Source: Lichtheimia corymbifera B2541 (taxonomy: Eukaryota > Mucoromycota > Mucoromycetes > Mucorales > Lichtheimiaceae). From it: DNA of 42,093 nt. Shown one piece after another: positions 1-8,530 of the stretch (its first letter is position 1; every line of letters starts with the position of its first letter). The translations under genes were made by a program, and so were the position numbers. Location of the stretch: positions 1 through 42,093 of the forward strand of contig JNEU01000850.1 of assembly GCA_000697475.1 (NCBI GenBank). The letters are read 5' to 3'. The notes beneath the pieces are model-generated. The model worked only from the letters and a program-made list of their open reading frames with translations. It was not told the DNA's origin and made no database searches.

Positions 1-58
1 TTTGAATAGTGAGCGAACATTCAAAGAGGCGAGTCGTGCTGTATTATTATTTATCATA

Positions 59-1339
59 TTATTGGTGATGCTGTGGGTCAGGTGATTCCCTAGCGGATTG
101 TTGTGATTGCAATCGTTGTTGGCTCATGTTGCGGGTGACCCGTGTGCTGGATGCTGTATCAAATTTTGGTTTTTTAGGTGCTGGAGTGTGCTGATGCTGA
201 TCATGGGCGATAGTGCGGTCGTTGTTGTCGGTCATTCTATAGTCGTTATCCTGTTGAGGTGTGTTGTCAATAATCATTCGGGTGTCGGGGTTACCAGTAG
301 TTGGAGTGCTGAAGTCTTGGGCTAAGTTGGTGTTCGTCATATGCTGATCCTCAACATCAGGTTGAGAAACTGTATCAGTATGCTGATCGTTGGTTGGATT
401 GGATCCAATATCATCGATGATTGATGAATGTGCTGAGGTAGTCATCTCCGAGTCATGATCATCAGCTACAGCTGACGCCGTGGTTGGGTACGTATCAAGA
501 AGCTGAGAATCGGTTAATGAATCCACAATGGCAGCTTGACGCTCACGTTGTACAACAGGACAATGGCGACGAAAATGGCCTTTTTGGTGGCAGTGAAAGC
601 AAGTGAGTTCTTGAAGTTTGGGACATTCCATCTTTCGATGACCTTCAGTGTTGCAATATCGGCAAAGAGGAGGTGCATTTTTCCATGAAGCAGGAAACAC
701 ATCATCCCACGCTTCTATGGGGATAAGGCGGGTAAGTGGTCTATAGAAGGGCTTATCATCCGACATTATGGCACCCGACGGAGTGGATGTGTCCAAAATG
801 ACGGTAGCCTCTCCTTCGAAGGTTTCAGATTCAGGTTCAACGTATAGACGGATTTGGCAGACACGACCATAGGCACCCATGGCGTTTCTCAATACTTGCT
901 CAATGACATCTTGTGAAAGAAATGGTAGGTGAGAGAAGTTGACCTTGGTAATTTCAGCATCAGCTGACAATGCACGTGTAGCACGATATGTGATGCCATC
1001 ATAGGTGACACCATCAGTCAAAGCTTTGTCTCTGGCGTTATCATCGTCAAATCGTGTCTCAATTAACAATGAGCGTGGGTTGCGGGAACGTGAGATGGTT
1101 CTTGCTCCAAGGACAGTGCCGAGTTGTTTGATCGTCTGATATGCGATAGACTTAGATGGGAGGTTGGTGCCAAAGTCGAAAATTACAGCATTAGGATTCA
1201 AAGCTCTAGTGAGGATGGTTTCTGCCTGACGAGCACGTCGAGCCTCTTCATAGCCGTGCTCTTCAAAGAGAGTGATGCTTTTATTGCGGACAACATTGGC
1301 CCAAGACCTGCGTCCTGGGGTAAGTTGACCTGTTGCCAT
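59..1339 (-). CDS. LINE ORF1-like (gag-like) protein with two CCHC zinc knuckles
   Basis: A 426-residue intronless frame from ATG 1339. Two consecutive CX2CX4HX4C knuckles are visible: C226-C229-H234-C239 (CRYCNTEGHRKMEC) and C247-C250-H255-C260 (CFHCHQKGHFRRHC). They follow an RRM-like alpha/beta N-terminal region and precede a Gln/Thr/Asp-rich tail of about 160 residues. This layout is typical of ORF1 nucleic-acid-binding proteins of fungal non-LTR retrotransposons, which coat element RNA. The partner reverse-transcriptase ORF would lie on the same strand beyond the left edge, so membership of a complete LINE is inference. The frame stays open up to 1531, but those 64 extra codons begin inside palindrome A1, so the internal ATG is preferred. 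A free-standing zinc-knuckle gene is the alternative. Confidence 0.75.
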   Translation of the reverse strand: MATGQLTPGRRSWANVVRNKSITLFEEHGYEEARRARQAETILTRALNPNAVIFDFGTNLPSKSIAYQTIKQLGTVLGARTISRSRNPRSLLIETRFDDDNARDKALTDGVTYDGITYRATRALSADAEITKVNFSHLPFLSQDVIEQVLRNAMGAYGRVCQIRLYVEPESETFEGEATVILDTSTPSGAIMSDDKPFYRPLTRLIPIEAWDDVFPASWKNAPPLCRYCNTEGHRKMECPKLQELTCFHCHQKGHFRRHCPVVQRERQAAIVDSLTDSQLLDTYPTTASAVADDHDSEMTTSAHSSIIDDIGSNPTNDQHTDTVSQPDVEDQHMTNTNLAQDFSTPTTGNPDTRMIIDNTPQQDNDYRMTDNNDRTIAHDQHQHTPAPKKPKFDTASSTRVTRNMSQQRLQSQQSARESPDPQHHQ

Positions 1340-1489
1340 GGATAGTGTGTTGGTGTGGAGTTGAGTGAAATGTGATTGGTCCGAGTCCGAAAAAGTGAAA
1401 TTTAGCGGGAAGACCTCATTGTCAACTAGGTAGACCCCGATAGAGCCGAAGATGCAGACGGACTTCTTTGTGCAACACAGCTCATTTGC

Positions 1490-1945
1490 ATGATACTTCA
1501 CAATGAGCAAAGGCCACTCTCCATATAGCATTAAGCTTACAGCATAGTAAAAACATAAAGATGCCTGTATATCAAAACTTTACAATGAAGCGTGGGGTCT
1601 TCAATCGAACAAAGTTGCTCGTCGGGGTGAAGCGCACCCTGTGTTGAAGTTTCACGATCGTCGTGGCCATTCTCCGATTCACCCAATGTCACCACCAGCC
1701 TCGTCGAAAAAAAATTCAAGAGGTCGACCAGATTCAGTTTGGCTGGTGGTGACATTGGGTGATCCTGAGAATGGCCACGACGATCGTGAAACTTGCACCC
1801 AAGGTGCGCTTGACCACAACGAGCAACTTCGTTCGCTTGAAGCCCCCGCGTTTCATTGTAGAATTTTTAGTTATGGGCATCTTTATGTTTTACATATGAT
1901 GTAAGGGTGGTGCTATATGGCAAGTGGTTTTGTTGATTGTCAAGT
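1490..1945. repeat. Palindrome A1: long imperfect inverted repeat (foldback/MITE-like)
   Basis: Two arms of about 200 bases meet around a spacer near 1701-1740 that contains an A8 run. Left-arm landmarks and their reverse complements match in order. CACCCAATGTCACCACCAGCC around 1680-1700 pairs with 1741-1761. The GTTTCACGATCGTCGTGGCCA segment near 1649 pairs with the segment near 1771. GCATCTTTATGTTTTACATAT near 1877 pairs with 1545-1564. The arms have several mismatches and small indels. Related copies lie at 36080-36300 and 36790-37330. No transposase is present. Short ORFs in both strands here mirror each other and are by-products of the palindrome. Confidence 0.8.
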
Positions 1946-2061
1946 AGTTAGTTTCTAATAGAGCCAAAGATGCAGAGAGGCGTGTTCGTGTACCTGAGCT
2001 AAAAAGTCAGCATTTCAGGGACAATGCATGGCAGGTACGCAAACGTCGTTTCCAATGCATA

Positions 2062-2403
2062 CATTGGCAGCTAACATGTACTTTTTCTCATTCCCAGCTT
2101 TTGCCCAATCCACTTGATGGGAACGATGCACCTGATCCAGACATTCATCTCCATCATTCAACTTTCTTGACCCGAGCTGATTTGACCGAGTTACGCTCAA
2201 ACAAAGAGCATATCAGCCCATACATGCAGCATGCACTATCTACCCCAACTGACTTCTCTTTATTTAAGCGTAACGCAGCCAAATCAGCTCAGATCAACGT
2301 AATCGAATCATGGAAATACTCGACTGGAGCAGGTGCATCATTCCCATCAAGTGGATTGCACAAAAGCAGGGAATGGAAAAAAAGCGGATGTTAGCTGCCA
2401 ATG
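2062..2403. repeat. Palindrome B1: 342-bp imperfect inverted repeat
   Basis: The segment starts CATTGGCAGCTAACATG and ends with the near reverse complement (CGGATGTTAGCTGCCAATG). Inside, CCAATCCACTTGATGGGAAC near 2106 is mirrored by TTCCCATCAAGTGGATTG near 2341, and GAGCTGATTTGACCGAGTTACG near 2174 is mirrored near 2266-2292. The central part holds two copies of the inverted GAGCGTAAC-type motif around a spacer near 2230. A second copy of almost the same length (341 bp) lies at 36400-36740. Its sequence differs from palindrome A, although the two occur side by side at both loci. Confidence 0.8.
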
Positions 2404-2589
2404 AATAATGACCGTTATTGAATCGTCCATTCACATATCATTTTTTCTGCTTGTGTCTTGCTTGGATGATTTTCATAACGACGACAACTACGACTAGTAA
2501 ATATTATCCCTTTCACCAGCATATCCACACAACCGACCAGCAGCTACCTCGTTACAAGCTTCATGATGGTGGATCCAATGAAAATTTAG

Positions 2590-2742
2590 CTATCCATCAA
2601 CAGCAAGAACAAGACACTACCTCCATGCAGAAATGACTACGCAGCCAATCAGGAGACCTTGACATACAAACCGGACATGCCACCGCACATTGGTCTGGAA
2701 GAGGAAACAAAAGACAACAACTACGTGATAGTAGTACCTTAA
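2590..2742 (+). pseudogene. 3'-terminal exon of an unrecognised gene, possibly truncated upstream
   Basis: After a plausible acceptor (AAATTTAG, ending about 2589) an open frame runs to a TAA at 2740-2742. It encodes about 50 residues, with an acidic hydrophobic end (GLEEETKDNNYVIVVP). An AATAAA signal follows at once (about 2745), and the GNAT gene converges from the other side, its stop 33 bases away. Composition and the 3' signal look like a genuine gene end. No convincing upstream exons are seen before palindrome B1, which begins only about 190 bases upstream, so the 5' part may have been displaced or lost. No family is recognised. A competing open frame (2418-2636) overlaps it, so the reading is tentative. 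Confidence 0.3.
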
Positions 2743-2774
2743 CGAATAAAAAAGAACTTTATGTAATCCAATAA

Positions 2775-3347
2775 TTATGGTTCTAATGGCATTCGCATAT
2801 GGTAATGGGCAACGTCGTATCGATAAAAGACCTCATCATTGTCAATATGGAAGCCCAAGTGCTTATAGAAATCCACCTTGAAATGCTGTGCACTTAGGGT
2901 CAATGCTTGAACGCCACGTGCCTTTGCACATTCAATGACAGCTTGTACCAAAATCTTTCCATAGGAACATCCTCGAGCATCGGACAAGACAGCCAATCGA
3001 CTCAAGATAGCTACACCTTCTTCATCATTGATATGCATTCGTACTGTGCCTACAGGTACCTTTTCACCATCTCCTCCTCTTCCTCCTTGCGAATTATCAT
3101 TATCCACGGTATTGGCAATAAGCAAGAAATGGTCGGCAATAGGATCAATGGGTCTACAGAGATGAAGCATGTTGATATATATGTAATGCTAATCGGATAC
3201 AAGCATGATCGCGTACTCGTTTACTTCGATGTAGGCCGGATATTTTTGCTCCACAATAAAGACTTGGTAACGTACATCCATGCATTTTTTCTTATCCGAT
3301 TCAGTGGTAGCTAGTAGGACCTCATGATTGTGATAGCGACGGGTCAT
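2775..3347 (-). CDS. GNAT-family N-acetyltransferase
   Basis: A two-exon model, 3217-3347 and 2775-3153, gives 169 residues. The 63-base intron has GTACGC donor and TCTGTAG acceptor. Exon 1 carries the small-GNAT N-terminal signature VRYQVFIVEQKYPAYIE. Exon 2 has the acetyl-CoA pyrophosphate-binding loop RGCSYGKILV (motif A, R-x-x-x-x-G type), preceded by the LSRLAVL strand. It ends with the motif B-like FYKHLGFHIDNDEVFY. The family transfers acetyl from acetyl-CoA to an amine; the substrate is unknown. Start ATG 3347 is the only upstream Met in frame before a stop. It is divergent from the cap methyltransferase gene (508 bp apart). An insert rich in Gly/Asp (about residues 60-75) interrupts the beta sheet region. 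Confidence 0.85.
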
Positions 3348-3855
3348 GATGTTGTAAAAGTGGAGAAGAAGGATGATAAAAATGGATGATGATGCACCTC
3401 CACATTATCTTGACGCTGACAGGATGATCATCGATGAGTCACACACAGTACGTTGCGTAGTAGCATTAGCACCTCCGAAACTTCGGAAGAATGAACCGCG
3501 CAACCCCTTGTGGATACACATGGCTTCTTGTCATGCAAAGCATTGTTGCATACAAAAAAACGCCTTTCCCACAATGAGCTACTTATAACATCCTTTCTGT
3601 CACATGCCATGATACGACGACGAAAATTCAGGAACTGCATCATATGGGTCTTTGTTGTATTGGTGGTGGAAGTGACCTATGTCTTGAAGCCCAGTCTGAC
3701 CCTTGATCATGGAAGGCGAGTTATCCTTTATTAGCATATGCAAGGTATGAATTCCATATAGAGACATGATACGATCGGATCCTTGGATCACTCAGTGCGG
3801 TGAATAATGAATACCAATTTGTGTCTCCGCGTCATGTGCGCTCTCATCTTCTTTC
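3348..3855. promoter_or_regulatory. Shared divergent promoter region between GNAT and cap methyltransferase genes
   Basis: A 508-bp segment lies between two start codons pointing away from each other (3347 minus, 3856 plus). It has no gene-like frame on either strand beyond short overlapping ORFs. CTTCTTTC pyrimidine runs near 3848 precede the methyltransferase ATG. No specific binding site can be named with confidence. Confidence 0.4.
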
Positions 3856-5784
3856 ATGTACACAGGTAATATAGATCATCCACCCACCCACACCAAAATA
3901 ACATATCTCACACGCAACTTGTAGACTCTGATCCCGATTACCGATCCACAAAGACATGCTCAGGCATTCCACCGCCCTCTTCACGAGACTTTGAACGCGT
4001 TTCTAGTCGCGATCATCGTTGGGATCGATCCCAGCAACAACAACAACAACGCCACATGCCAACGCATCGCGATCCACCACGACCCATGCCGGTTGATATG
4101 CGCATCAGCACAGACTTTATACAATGCAAGCCTGAGCAACGACTTGCTATTGATGATTTGGTGGCTACTATTCGTATCAAGACTGGTGATGCTGTAAGTT
4201 TTTGCATATCCTTCTCCATGTCAGCAAGATCACCTATTCACATACACCCACACACTCTCTCTCTTTCTCCTAGGCAGGTGGACTCTTTTGGGATATGCCA
4301 GAATTGACGGATCAACTCACACGTTTACGAGTAAGTGAGGATGTATATTGTGTGTATGTATATATATATGCTAACCCAAGTTTGTTTCAGGAACGTGTCA
4401 AGGATGCGACATCCGAAGCACGTGGCAAGAGCAATCCTTTTGAACGTATCAACAAGTCGATCTTTATCAACCGTGCTGCGACCAAGCTGGCTGCTTTGGA
4501 TGCTACTTTTGGTTTGACGAGTACACAAGGCAACGAGGTATATACATAGATAGAAGGATGGGACGTGCATGTATATATGAATGCTAACCCCCCTTTGACA
4601 TGATCTTTAGACATTTACATTTGCCGATCTTTGTGGTGGTCCTGGTGGATTCACAGGTTAATCGGATTTGAAAATGGGTTTTGGATTGGATATACTCAAA
4701 GGGTGCATATAGAGTACTTGTTATGGAGAGTACACAGCTGGGGAGGATCAGCCTATGGTTACGGTATCACCCTTAAAGCATCACCGCATGAGGATCAACT
4801 CAATTGGCACACGGACAAGTTTCGACCTGATGTCCCATTGAACTTCACCAAAGTCGATGGCGTCGATGGCACAGGTAAATCCTCAGCTAAGCTAGTGAAA
4901 GTAACATATTAATCAAACTCCTTTTCTTAGGTGATCTCTACCGAGACGCCAATATCCGAGAATTTGGATCCATTGTGCAACAATACACACGTGATCGAGG
5001 CGTTGATTTGGTCGTTGCGGACGGTGTAAGTGATTGACATGGATGGATGGGTTGAGATGGATATTCATGAATCATCCTTTTATCCAGGGCTTTGATTTTA
5101 CGGGTCGTGAAATGCATCAAGAACAATTGGCACGGCGTCTAATCTTATGTGAGATCATTACCATGCTGACATGCCTGAGACGAGGTAAATGAAGAAAAGG
5201 ATAACAATGCTCCATGGTCTAACCCTTTATCTAGGTGGAAGCTTTGTCTGCAAGTTTTTCGACATGTCTCAACAATTCACTGCCAACCTTGTGTGGATCC
5301 TGTATCAGCTCTTTGACACGATATGCATCACCAAACCACTTTCAAGTCGACCTGCCAACTCGGAGAGATACATTGTTTGCAAGGATCTCCTTACACAGCA
5401 TCCCGCCCGATTAATCCAAGCTTTATCGGATCTCAATCAACGTTTTGAAAAGGAAGAGATTAGCAGCTTTATTCCTGCAGCCATCTTGGAAAGTGATGAA
5501 GAATTTGTGGATTATATCAAGATGAGAAATCTAAGGTACTTTTGAGCGTGCGTCTTTTGAAGATCATATACACTGATGCATCATTATGTAGATTCGCAAG
5601 CAAGCAGATTGAAGCTTTGGAAACGCTGGTGCCTTATATCCATGATCCGTAAGTCCTTTGCCCAACCTTCTTCACGTGATTCATATATTAATTCGCACAC
5701 ACACATAATAGGCATCGACCTGCTGCTCATGATCAGGAATCGATACGACGTATCTGTCTACGAGAATGGCGTTTACCAGAGTAG
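3856..5784 (+). CDS. FtsJ/RrmJ-type mRNA cap-1 2'-O-ribose methyltransferase (CMTR1-like)
   Basis: Eleven exons: 3856-3865, 3925-4193, 4274-4330, 4391-4537, 4611-4656, 4713-4874, 4931-5025, 5088-5184, 5235-5535, 5592-5648 and 5712-5784. Together they give 1314 bases and 437 residues with every junction in phase. The SAM-binding loop is DLCGGPGGFTEY (167-178). The K-D-K-E catalytic tetrad of the RFM fold is visible: K144 (NRAATK), D261 (VVADGG), K301 (VCKFFD) and E338 (PANSERY). TSRPANSERY-type and GYGITLK-type segments match the CMTR1 group, which methylates the ribose of the first transcribed nucleotide of capped mRNA in the nucleus. The protein lacks the G-patch and WW domains of the animal enzyme and has instead a basic Gln-rich N-terminus. 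The 10-base first exon rests on frame continuity alone. Confidence 0.88.
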
Positions 5785-5897
5785 TGGAGATGAATAGGAT
5801 ATATTTGTAAATACATTGACCAGCGTTGTATGTTATGTATGATGGATGGTTTGCGTGGGAAGAGGGCACAATGGTGTTATGTGTGTGGTGCGTGTTT

Positions 5898-6333
5898 TTA
5901 CGATGACGACTCCTTTTTGGCTGCATCCTTGAGCTGTTGTTCCTTATAAGTGTAATAGAGAGAGCCACCCACCATGGCCAATACTGTAAAACCTTGAGCA
6001 GCAACTGCAGAAAAAAAAAGTTGTCCGTGTATGAGTCAAATGATCCATCGTAGTTTCTATGTCATCTTTTTATACCTCGAAGACGGAACATGTTGTTTGC
6101 ATAAGCACGGTTGCCAGTCTTGACGCCCACGGTAGCAGCAATCAATGCAAAGCAAGTCAATGCCACGCCTACCGTCCATTTGTCGTTAACCAAATGTTCA
6201 ACACCATGGGTCAAAAACACGTACCTGCGGGAACAAGAGGTTCTTCTCTAGACTTGCGCTTCATACGATCCCAAGCGGATTCACCTTCCATGGCGATTCT
6301 CATTTGGTCCAGTTCCTCTCGTGTATATGGCAT
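5898..6333 (-). CDS. RCF1: HIG1-domain respiratory supercomplex factor (Rcf1-like)
   Basis: Three exons, 6225-6333, 6076-6168 and 5898-6004, join in phase to 102 residues, the usual length for Rcf1/HIGD proteins. The hallmark PLVPAG entry to TM1 lies at about 33-38, TM1 is VALTCFALIAATVGV, and TM2 is VAAQGFTVLAMVGGSLYY. The loop holds a N61-x3-R65-x-R67-x3-Q71 pattern, corresponding to the QRRQ motif of HIG1 type-2 proteins, with Asn in place of the first Gln. Family members sit in the inner mitochondrial membrane and help assemble or modulate cytochrome c oxidase and III-IV supercomplexes. It converges on the cap methyltransferase gene, with stops 113 bp apart. The lysine-rich tail (KDAAKKESSS) is typical of the matrix/IMS ends. 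Confidence 0.92.
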
Positions 6334-7202
6334 AGTGTGGTGTGGTGTGGTGTGTGTGTGCAAAGAGAGGACCTAGTTTAGATTCCCATGTTTGTACATT
6401 TTCTTTTCCCGCCCTCCAACAACATGAATGAATTCAGTGGTGTCTGTTTGAAACTCTTTATGAATAATGATGGCATGGATACAATAAAATCCCTTCAAGT
6501 GGTAGTTTATTCCGTTTCATTGGATCATTCAATGTCAAGGATGGCATGCGATTGATAACATATCAAAGATGAGATTGGGTTGCCCTGAGCGCGCTATATT
6601 GTCTTCTCTTCTCCTCCCCCTCTATGTAATGACTTGTCTTTGATAGAAATGGAAACTTCGATCGCCACTTTTGGTATAACGTTTTTGTAAGTCTTTGTTT
6701 CTGCTTCGTCATCCTCCATCACTGTCTAAACTTTACAATTCCTATCTTTGTTCGCGACTGGTCTATGGATGTTCAAAAACGGAGCGGCGCTTGTTGACGA
6801 CGACGTCATTGTGATTTTCTCCGTTATACATTTCTGGTTGCCAAGTCATCATTCTTAATGATTTACCTGCCTTTATCCGGAATGAAGGGAAGTAACCATG
6901 GCAACACAAGAATCAATGTTTATTATGTAAATACGAAAACAATGAAGGAGGAAAGAGAACAATGAGAGTTGACTTTTTTAATTTTGGGTGGTGCCAACTT
7001 TACGGAGTATGATTACATACCACGTGGAGGAGGATCATACCCAATCAACTGGTAAAGAAATGACAAAAGGATGGTATGTACAACCAGCCGTAGTTTATAT
7101 ATAACAAGTACTGAAGTAATAAAATGATATCAAAGGCCGGGGGATGAGAAAAAAGATAAAAAAGAGGATGCTTGGAGATGGGGTGGGGAAGGTGGACAAG
7201 AT
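6334..7202. other. Intergenic region between RCF1 and F-box gene
   Basis: This stretch of about 870 bp holds the RCF1 upstream region and the F-box 3' flank. A GTGTGGTGTGGTGTGTG tract (about 6343-6359) lies immediately upstream of RCF1. No coding-like frame, RNA gene or repeat was found. Confidence 0.5.
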
Positions 7203-7811
7203 TTAAGAACAGAACCAATCCATGTTGGCAGTACAAGAAACTACTCTTGCTCCTCCTTTGTCCTTGTTGTATTCAAATTGAACACCTCCACCAAAATATC
7301 CCTGAGATCGTTCAAACCAAGGTGTGCGAGCGGGATTGACGGCGTGTAAACTTCTTTTGATAATGACATTATTGTGGACCAGCACAACAGCCATCCCCAT
7401 TACCCCTGCCACTCCATTGGTCGTCGTTGTTGCTGATGATGCTGGCGGATGGTTTCTCACCCATTTATCGTGGTCATGATTGCGAAATTCGATACGATGC
7501 TTGGTATAATGAAAGCTTGCCAATGATAAAGGTTGTGCTATGGAATAGAATTGGCCGCAGGGTTCGGCGTATGTCAAGTTGGGCAAGGGTCTGCCAGGAA
7601 CGAGGTAAGCTTGAAATGCAGTTGGATCCACCGTCAAGAGGACATGAATATGGCGTTCGTTAAAAAAGGGGTGGGCAATTAAAAGGCGGTCAATGCAATC
7701 GTCTTGGACAAGGCGAATAATATCTTGCACTGGTAGGTGGGAGAGAATGAGCCATACAAGCTCAAGAGGCAATCGAGGAGAGATAATATCGGCCAGATGC
7801 TGGAGATTCAT
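7203..7811 (-). CDS. F-box domain protein
   Basis: A single-exon frame of 202 residues. The F-box core is near the N-terminus (about 13-40): LPLELVWLILSHLPVQDIIR, the L-P-x-E-[LI]-x3-I-[LF]-x-[HY]-L pattern that binds Skp1 in SCF ubiquitin ligases. The rest is an unrecognised substrate region with a Ser/Ala/Thr-rich linker (about 125-137) and a Gly-rich end. No WD40 or LRR repeats are visible. The protein is short for the class, but ends with a normal stop and has no frame disruption. Role as an adaptor is family knowledge; the substrate is unknown. A pyrimidine-poor GA-rich stretch lies upstream (7855-7880), CT-rich on the coding strand, as is common before fungal starts. Confidence 0.75.
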   Translation of the reverse strand: MNLQHLADIISPRLPLELVWLILSHLPVQDIIRLVQDDCIDRLLIAHPFFNERHIHVLLTVDPTAFQAYLVPGRPLPNLTYAEPCGQFYSIAQPLSLASFHYTKHRIEFRNHDHDKWVRNHPPASSATTTTNGVAGVMGMAVVLVHNNVIIKRSLHAVNPARTPWFERSQGYFGGGVQFEYNKDKGGARVVSCTANMDWFCS

Positions 7812-8371
7812 CTAACTCATGAGGAAGCTTGTGTGTCGAAAACAACAAGTAATAAAGTAAGAAGAGAGAGAGAAAGGACGTGAGACAAAGGGTGTTGTTC
7901 GAATCGATGATGTCCTCTTTTTATATCATCATTTAAACACAGAAACATATTTGTGTCACCACATCGTGCATTTGCATGCATTTCTCGGTCCGGACCCGTA
8001 AACTTTATTCGATCGATTTACATCTCTGCAGCCAGTAATTAGCACAAAAAGATCGTCAGGATATAGGACCACCACCATGTACACCATTGGATGCATGCAT
8101 GTCATTTGTTGTCAATCACCCATGACAACCAAAACAGGCTCGATTGTCCAAAACCAGTCTCATCACGCTGGCCCAATCCGTTTGGCTGCAGCGATCATCA
8201 GCGGCGTCCACAAAGGAGAAACCATGCGGGGTGTAGATCTATACATTGGGTGACAACGGCATCACAAGATATACGTTTCGGTGTTTACGATCATTTGGGT
8301 GAATGCACCGTTGGCCTTGTTGATCTCACCTTTCGCGTGTACATGCAGCTGCATGGTGAAACCAGTGGTTG

Positions 8372-8488
8372 TCACGCAATAGCCCACGAGCTAATAGCGT
8401 GCATTGTTGGTACATAGCCTACTTTTTGCACGACGTCTTCATCTACTAGCAGCTGCAGCAGGTCATCCTTGAGAATCACCTCCTTCAT
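8372..8488 (-). pseudogene. Short protein-like segment, unrecognised, probably a gene remnant
   Basis: From ATG 8488 a 38-residue frame (MKEVILKDDLLQLLVDEDV at its start) runs to TGA 8372 with a clearly non-random, acidic/hydrophobic pattern. On the same strand further along (about 8372-8150), other frames give further coding-like pieces, such as a segment with KGEINKANGAFTQMI. They are separated by stops or by gaps too short to be introns. This suggests a decayed or unresolved small gene on the minus strand. No family is recognised; a hotdog-fold thioesterase was considered without support. Confidence 0.25.
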
Positions 8489-8530
8489 GAATGTGATGGA
8501 ATGTTGTTGGTGATTGATAAAGGAAGATAC

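Noticed and set aside
59..1531. Full 490-codon frame as the zinc-knuckle CDS
   Set aside because: The first 64 codons translate palindrome A sequence; the internal ATG at 1339 directly precedes protein-like sequence.
7890..7910. GTTCGAATC, possible tRNA T-loop
   Set aside because: No flanking stem or acceptor pairing within tRNA distance.
8091..8417. 108-codon plus-strand ORF
   Set aside because: Codon pattern is poor and the minus strand in the same place looks more coding-like; no recognisable family.
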